From contig CM072513.1 in assembly GCA_036898135.1 (NCBI GenBank), positions 85,546,008 through 85,610,007 on the forward strand: a DNA stretch of 64,000 nt, read 5' to 3'. The DNA comes from Oncomelania hupensis. Its lineage: Eukaryota; Mollusca; Gastropoda; Littorinimorpha; Pomatiopsidae. Shown here in pieces: positions 12,650 through 64,000 of this stretch. Under the pieces are notes generated by a model. It was not told where the DNA came from and searched no databases. It worked only from the letters and a program-made list of their open reading frames with translations. Each line of letters opens with the position of its first letter. Within the stretch, counting starts at the first letter, position 1. The translations under genes and the position numbers were made by a program.

Positions 12650-12704
<55 letters not shown>

Positions 12705-13900
12705 TGGTGGGGGGAGAGAATGAGGAGGAGAAGAGAGAGGGAGAGAAAACATGAACCCGTTATTGTTGTCACCTTTACGCTCCATGTGTCCGGGGACTGT
12801 AATTTACTACAACTACGAAATTGCGTATGCAGACCTGATAGTGATCTAAGAGAGGTTTCCGCGTAACGTGCGACTATGTCACGCCTTGTGACAGACATTT
12901 TGAAGTCCAATGAGTCTAATGACGTCCACAAATCCACAACTTGAACGGCGAAAATATATACACAGAAACAGTCAACGCTGCACCACTATTCCAAAACAAA
13001 GTATGGCGCCGCAAAACCGGAAGCGAGTAAAGCAACTTTCGTCTTCCGATACAAAACAACAACAACAACAAAAATTTTTAATAGTTTTTTTCGTTTTCGT
13101 TTTCGCGGATTTCCGCGATTTCGCGGAGAACTATCAGGTCTGGTATGTGTCCGCGGAAACTAATCTAGCCCATGAATGAATGACGAAACTGCATGCGTAA
13201 GTGGTCCATGGAGAGAAAGGGAGGCACAGAGACTGAGACTGAGAGAGGGCGGGTATTACTAACTTCCACAACCATGCCATCATTTGTACACAGTGCAGAT
13301 TCAATAGATTAAAAGCAAAACACACTACTGGCCAGGACAAAGAATGCAGAACATCACCATACATTAACCTACAAGCAGTGTCATTTTCATTACATTTATT
13401 AACTATCAAAACTATATCAAAATGAATATGAACTCGAAGGGCAAACCTATTCACAATACATGAAAAAAGACATTTTATATAAACTGGTAAATAAGCAAAA
13501 CATTCTGTCCTGCAAAAAAAAACAGGACTTTTTTTTTTAGGGGGAGTGGGGGGATCGGGAGGGGGATGGAGGGTGGGGTGAGGGTGGTGATGGGTATTGG
13601 GGTGAGGCGTTGAGGACGTAAACTCACATTGCTATGCGTATGAGTCAAAAATACTGCAATAACACGGTACATGTACATAAAGCTAAATAATCAAATGCTA
13701 AAAATGTGAAATATTGGAAAGACAACTTCTGATTCTATTTTATATATCTATATACCAAACAACGCAAGTTTAAAAGCAAATGCAATTCAAACAAAACTGT
13801 AAAATTCATTATGCCCTCACAATTTCCAATCTATGAAGGCTTCATGAATGTAATGGTGTCAGGTGACTAACGTCGGTCTCTCGTGTACATGTACATGTTT
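11842..13900. other. Intergenic stretch without recognised genes
   Basis: Holds CA/GT runs near 12540-12640, (GA)n at 12651-12701, an AGTCCCCTATACG-type dispersed motif remnant (about 12775-12805) and G-rich sequence near 13545-13600. ORFs here are repeat-driven. Confidence 0.5.
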
Positions 13901-13903
13901 AAA

Positions 13904-13904
13904 A

Positions 13905-13999
<95 letters not shown>

Positions 14000-14044
14000 A
14001 AGAAGAAGAAGAAGAAGAAGAATAAGAAGAATAATAATAAGAAT
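13904..14044. repeat. (AAT)n-(AAG)n compound microsatellite
   Basis: AAT repeats pass abruptly into AAG repeats; the same order is seen at 19741-19866 and, inverted, at 42299-42423. Confidence 0.95.
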
Positions 14045-14402
14045 AAAACAACAAAAAAAGGAAACATAATTTACTATGTAACAAGGTTTAAAACACAGAG
14101 TAAAATGTATTCATAATAATTAAAAGGCAAAAAAGTGGGATTTTCTTCACTGAAAGAATAACAAGATGTATGGTGTCCTGTGCTCCCTTCTAGATTATCT
14201 ATCAACGGATAAATGGCGTAATTTTTCAGTCAGTCTAATAATCAATCAACTATTTAATCCACGAAAAAGTATAAAACTGGCACTAAAAACAACACCATTC
14301 ATTTAGGACTATGTGTAAACCGGCAGTCTGCTAAAAGCCTCGCAAACTAAACAAAACGAAAAAACACACTAAATCCTTGCTGAACTATAAAAGTATAGTG
14401 TT

Positions 14403-14407
<5 letters not shown>

Positions 14408-14495
<88 letters not shown>

Positions 14496-14526
14496 GTCAT
14501 CATCATCATCGTCGTCGTCGTCGTCG
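14408..14526. repeat. (ATC)n-(GTC)n microsatellite
   Basis: Trinucleotide run ending in GTCGTCGTC. Confidence 0.95.
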
Positions 14527-14882
14527 CAGGAGGGCAAAACATAAATGTAAGCTATTATTATACTGAAATGTGCTGGAGCCTTTTCAAAAGACTTCCTGTT
14601 AGCTTACAAACAACGTGTCCTATAAGTATAAACCAAACCTTTCCACCCAGGAGAAAAATGGCGAAGGAGTAGACCTGCCTGCCGTAAGTGGTGTATTACA
14701 GACTGTAGGCAGTCAAAGTTTGGTGATCGTTACGTCAACAAGTTTACTATTAACTATACCATAAATATAGAGTAGATCTACAACCCTTGCTAATATATAT
14801 AGTCCAATCCAGTTCAATAAATATAGTCCACTCCAGTCCAACCAATGTAGTCTAATTTAGTCCAATAAAATCCTGTCCACTG

Positions 14883-14888
14883 TTTATT
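14883..14888 (-). promoter_or_regulatory. Candidate polyadenylation signal
   Basis: AATAAA on the minus strand (TTTATT on plus), about 295 nt after the stop codon and just past the 3' UTR tandem repeat. Other AT-rich matches exist nearby, so this is only the nearest good candidate. Confidence 0.4.
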
Positions 14889-14967
14889 AGTAGCGTACAC
14901 TACGGTAACTGGGAGAGTCGTGCACACTAGTGGTGAATTGTTAGACGTCATCACCAACTATTTTAAG

Positions 14968-15165
14968 GCATTTGTCAAGGCAACAAGATTTACACTTAAA
15001 CAGATTTCACTTCTAAGACTATTGTCAAGGCAACAAGATTTACACTCATGCAGATTTCACTTTTAAGACCATTTTCAAGGCAACGAGATTACACAAATAC
15101 AGATTTCACTTCAAAGACCATTTTCAAGTCAACGAGATTACACCAATACAGATTTCACTACGAAT
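14968..15165 (-). repeat. Four-copy ~51-bp tandem repeat in the probable 3' UTR
   Basis: Four diverged copies of a unit containing TTGTCAAGGCAACAAGATT and CAGATTTCACTT occur directly after the stop codon of the LRR/EF-hand gene, so they should be part of its 3' UTR. Confidence 0.8.
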
Positions 15166-15181
15166 GTCGGCATGGTTCATC

Positions 15182-61562
<46,381 letters not shown>

Positions 61563-62800
61563 AGCGACTATGATGAGGTGGAATAATCCAAATTTACAGT
61601 AATATAATAGCTTTTGAAGTATTAATGTTTCTTTAAAACTACCGTAGAATCCGTTGTACTAACGGGAACTCTTAGTTTCCCTGGTACGCATGTATGGTAA
61701 GATGGAACAAACACAACTGTTATGGTAGACTTACTGCCATAAACAAAGAGTTTTATTAGCATAAATAATTTAGTTTTACTACCAGAAATAATTAGTTTCA
61801 GCAGTACTAACGGCGATCTCCCTGCCTTTACACTACATCTTTGGGTGACACTCTTTCTCAAAGTAGGATTTAGTCTGAGAAACTCAAAGTTCTAGCCCGA
61901 AAAAAAAAAATCTTCTCTGCTGACGATCTCTTTGGGACGTCTAATTCCGCTGCTTTTATCGATCTCGAATCTACAGATTATTATATCTTCACTGGTAATA
62001 GTCACATTTTTTGTGCTAAGAAATCATGCTAGTACGATTTAACTAGAAACATGTTGTATTTTCTGATGGAAATCCTCTGAGTTAGTTCTGGAAATGGCGG
62101 ATATTGGATGATAGATCTAAATAGCATGCCTTACCATAGCATGCTTTCTCAAATGACATTCACTTCCGTGCTGATAAATGAAGCTAGCGAATTGTTTAGC
62201 TCACAATAGCATTTTCTCTGCGCTGAAAATATTATTTTCGCTGATGACGACATTCACAGTAAAGTATCTTCGCAGATGATGATATTCACTGTTAAGTATT
62301 TTCATTGATAATGATATCCACTTTTATAGTATCTTTTCTGATTGATCATAGTGTCAAAAGTCTTCGCTAATGATGATATTAACTGTTCTCCGATAATGCT
62401 GACAACGGTAATCACGGAGACAGTGTTGTTGTTTTTACTCCGCACATGATCTATTCCGGCTGAACTTTGCAGGTTGGAGATCTCCAGTGACAATCTCCAT
62501 GCTGTTCCCTGGAGATCAGTAATGGATGATCGCCCAATGGATCGGGTTCTCCGGCGCATGTGACAGCCTGGACAAAATGGAAATAATAAGAGAAAGAAAA
62601 TCACATCGAGAACAATCCGGCGATTTCGATAGCAAAACACCGACTAAAGGTCTTTGGCACATTTCTGAATCTGGATTCTCACTGTAAGTGATAAATTGAT
62701 GGGCAGGTCATTAGCTGGAAACGACTTTCTTAGTGAAGGAATTAGGAATTTAGAGTATTATAGCAGAACTAGAAATCTATACTTTTGGATCATTTTATAG
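61563..62800. other. Upstream region of the LRR/EF-hand gene
   Basis: No ORF or repeat family recognised apart from a short fragment of the tRNA-SINE body near 61810-61855 and a degenerate ~40-bp repetition containing GATGATATTCACTG at about 62226-62400. The promoter should lie here or further right; no clear TATA box was found. Confidence 0.4.
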
Positions 62801-62814
62801 TGTGTGTGTTTGTG

Positions 62815-63265
62815 TTACACTCAATTCGATGATGGAGTTTTCTATCAGTATCTGATTCAGCCCCGATGCTTGAATTCCTGATAGTTGTGTAACTCAGATT
62901 CGTTTATTCACGCAACCCGCTCAAGCAGCATACAAGTCACAAAGTCAACGTATGAAGTTTTCCACTTTTATTCAGCACACACCAACAACTGCATACAATT
63001 CTCAATTCAACTCAACAACTTTCACAGCAACTCTCCAAATCACTATCAACAACTTTACTCTCTCCCAACAGCCACTCGGCACACGATTAAATAACCTCTC
63101 TCTTTTCTGGAACAATATGGTACATGGTAGAAATGACGTACTGCCACCAATCGAACTAAAGATCGTCATCACTGACTTACGTCATACATTATTATTTCTC
63201 CTTCCCGAACGTCCTCTTGCCTCGACATGCATCGGGAAATTTCTATTAAGAGTAAACACGCATAT
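62815..63265. repeat. ~450-bp dispersed repeat, copy 2
   Basis: Same orientation and extent as 6395-6850, with small differences such as CACGATTAAATAACCTCTCT shared and local indels. Confidence 0.75.
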
Positions 63266-64000
63266 CCAGAAATAGGTTGACTAGCATTGATTCCATGTCT
63301 TTAAAAATAGCTCTTGGCATACCCCAGTGGTCTTCAACGTCAAAAACATATAAAGAAGCAGGGCGTCGGTGTCCATTCAAAACCTCGTAACTCCGAAAAA
63401 GTAGTTTTTGCAATCTTTTCATGGTTATGTCCCTTGAATTTTTGCGCATTTTTTATCACAAGCTCGGAATTCATAGCTCAGTTAGAAAGCATCAGTAATA
63501 CAAAATATCAAAACCTCGTATGTCCCAACAGGTCAAACGATTTGTATCAAAATCTCGTATCTCACTTACGAGGTTTTTATCATTTGGAATAAATTTCTAA
63601 AACCTTGTAACTCAACTTACGAGGTTTCATTCAAATAAATGACGCGCTAAGAAGTTGAGTTGACGTCACTTACGCGGTTTTTGTTATTGTCATCGTGGAA
63701 ATGTCAGCTGCTTCTGGTCATTTGTTATACATTTTGGTGAGTACTGATGATACATGTTGTCATTTTATTCTTCTAGATTGATATCGTCCAGATCTTCTCC
63801 GTATTACTCTTCAGGAATAAACGAACAGGCACGTTATATCACACTCTGTGACTAAATCTGACACTGAATGAGTGCAGTCAAAGGCATACTGTGGCATAAT
63901 TCAAAATAATTTACAAAATATAGAATAATATTGTGTGTTTTTAGTTTTTAGTTTAATGCCCGTCACCCCTGCCAGGGTATGGGCCGCCAACAAAAGCTCT
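63266..64000. other. Window edge; ACCTCGTAACTC / TTACGAGGTTT motif cluster
   Basis: Between 63380 and 63640 the words AACCTCGTAACTC, AAACCTCGTATGTC, AAATCTCGTATCTC and, inverted, CTTACGAGGTTT recur. No gene recognised. Confidence 0.45.

Overview
This is animal nuclear DNA: AT-rich, with very high loads of simple repeats, nested retroposons and DNA transposons, and one multi-exon gene whose short exons are separated by repeat-filled introns with GT..AG borders. The LINE, SINE and LRR protein types suggest a lophotrochozoan, most likely a gastropod mollusc; this is inference, and the species cannot be read from the sequence.

The backbone is a single minus-strand gene, coding from 61562 (start codon) to 15182 (stop) in 18 exons over about 46.4 kb. 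I joined the exons by splice signals and by codon phase at every junction. The product, about 955 residues, has a charged N-terminal part, 8-9 ribonuclease-inhibitor-type leucine-rich repeats (about residues 367-680), two canonical EF-hand loops (742-753 and 778-789) and a Ser/Lys-rich tail. The LRR part resembles the LRRC74A/LRRC74B family. Exon 1 has a one-base phase break.

Layout. 1-15 kb lies downstream of the gene: a SINE, a tRNA/5S hybrid repeat, a LINE copy, a GATC-rich minisatellite (4.57-6.05 kb), a 2-kb inverted-repeat element inside a LINE fragment (7.0-9.5 kb), and several SINEs. 15.2-61.6 kb is the gene. Its introns hold most of the ten LINE copies (RTE-like, with an ATAGG-repeat tail), a solo-LTR-like insertion (20.8-22.9 kb), 52-bp, 41-bp and 26-bp minisatellites, a 3.8-kb foldback structure built from a palindromic CATAGAATGAATTCTATG satellite (44.5-48.3 kb), a perfect 133-bp palindromic MITE (54.3 kb), a 2.2-kb MULE-like element (54.6-56.8 kb) and a ~700-bp retroposon family. 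61.6-64 kb lies upstream of the start codon and holds no gene I recognise.

The most unusual signal is a ~60-nt stem-loop sequence that occurs as free-standing insertions of 62, 59 and 60 bp, each with a 10-12-bp target-site duplication. The same sequence forms the 3' end of the ~700-bp retroposons. Many insertions sit inside LINE copies, so target-site duplications can be read directly and the order of events reconstructed.
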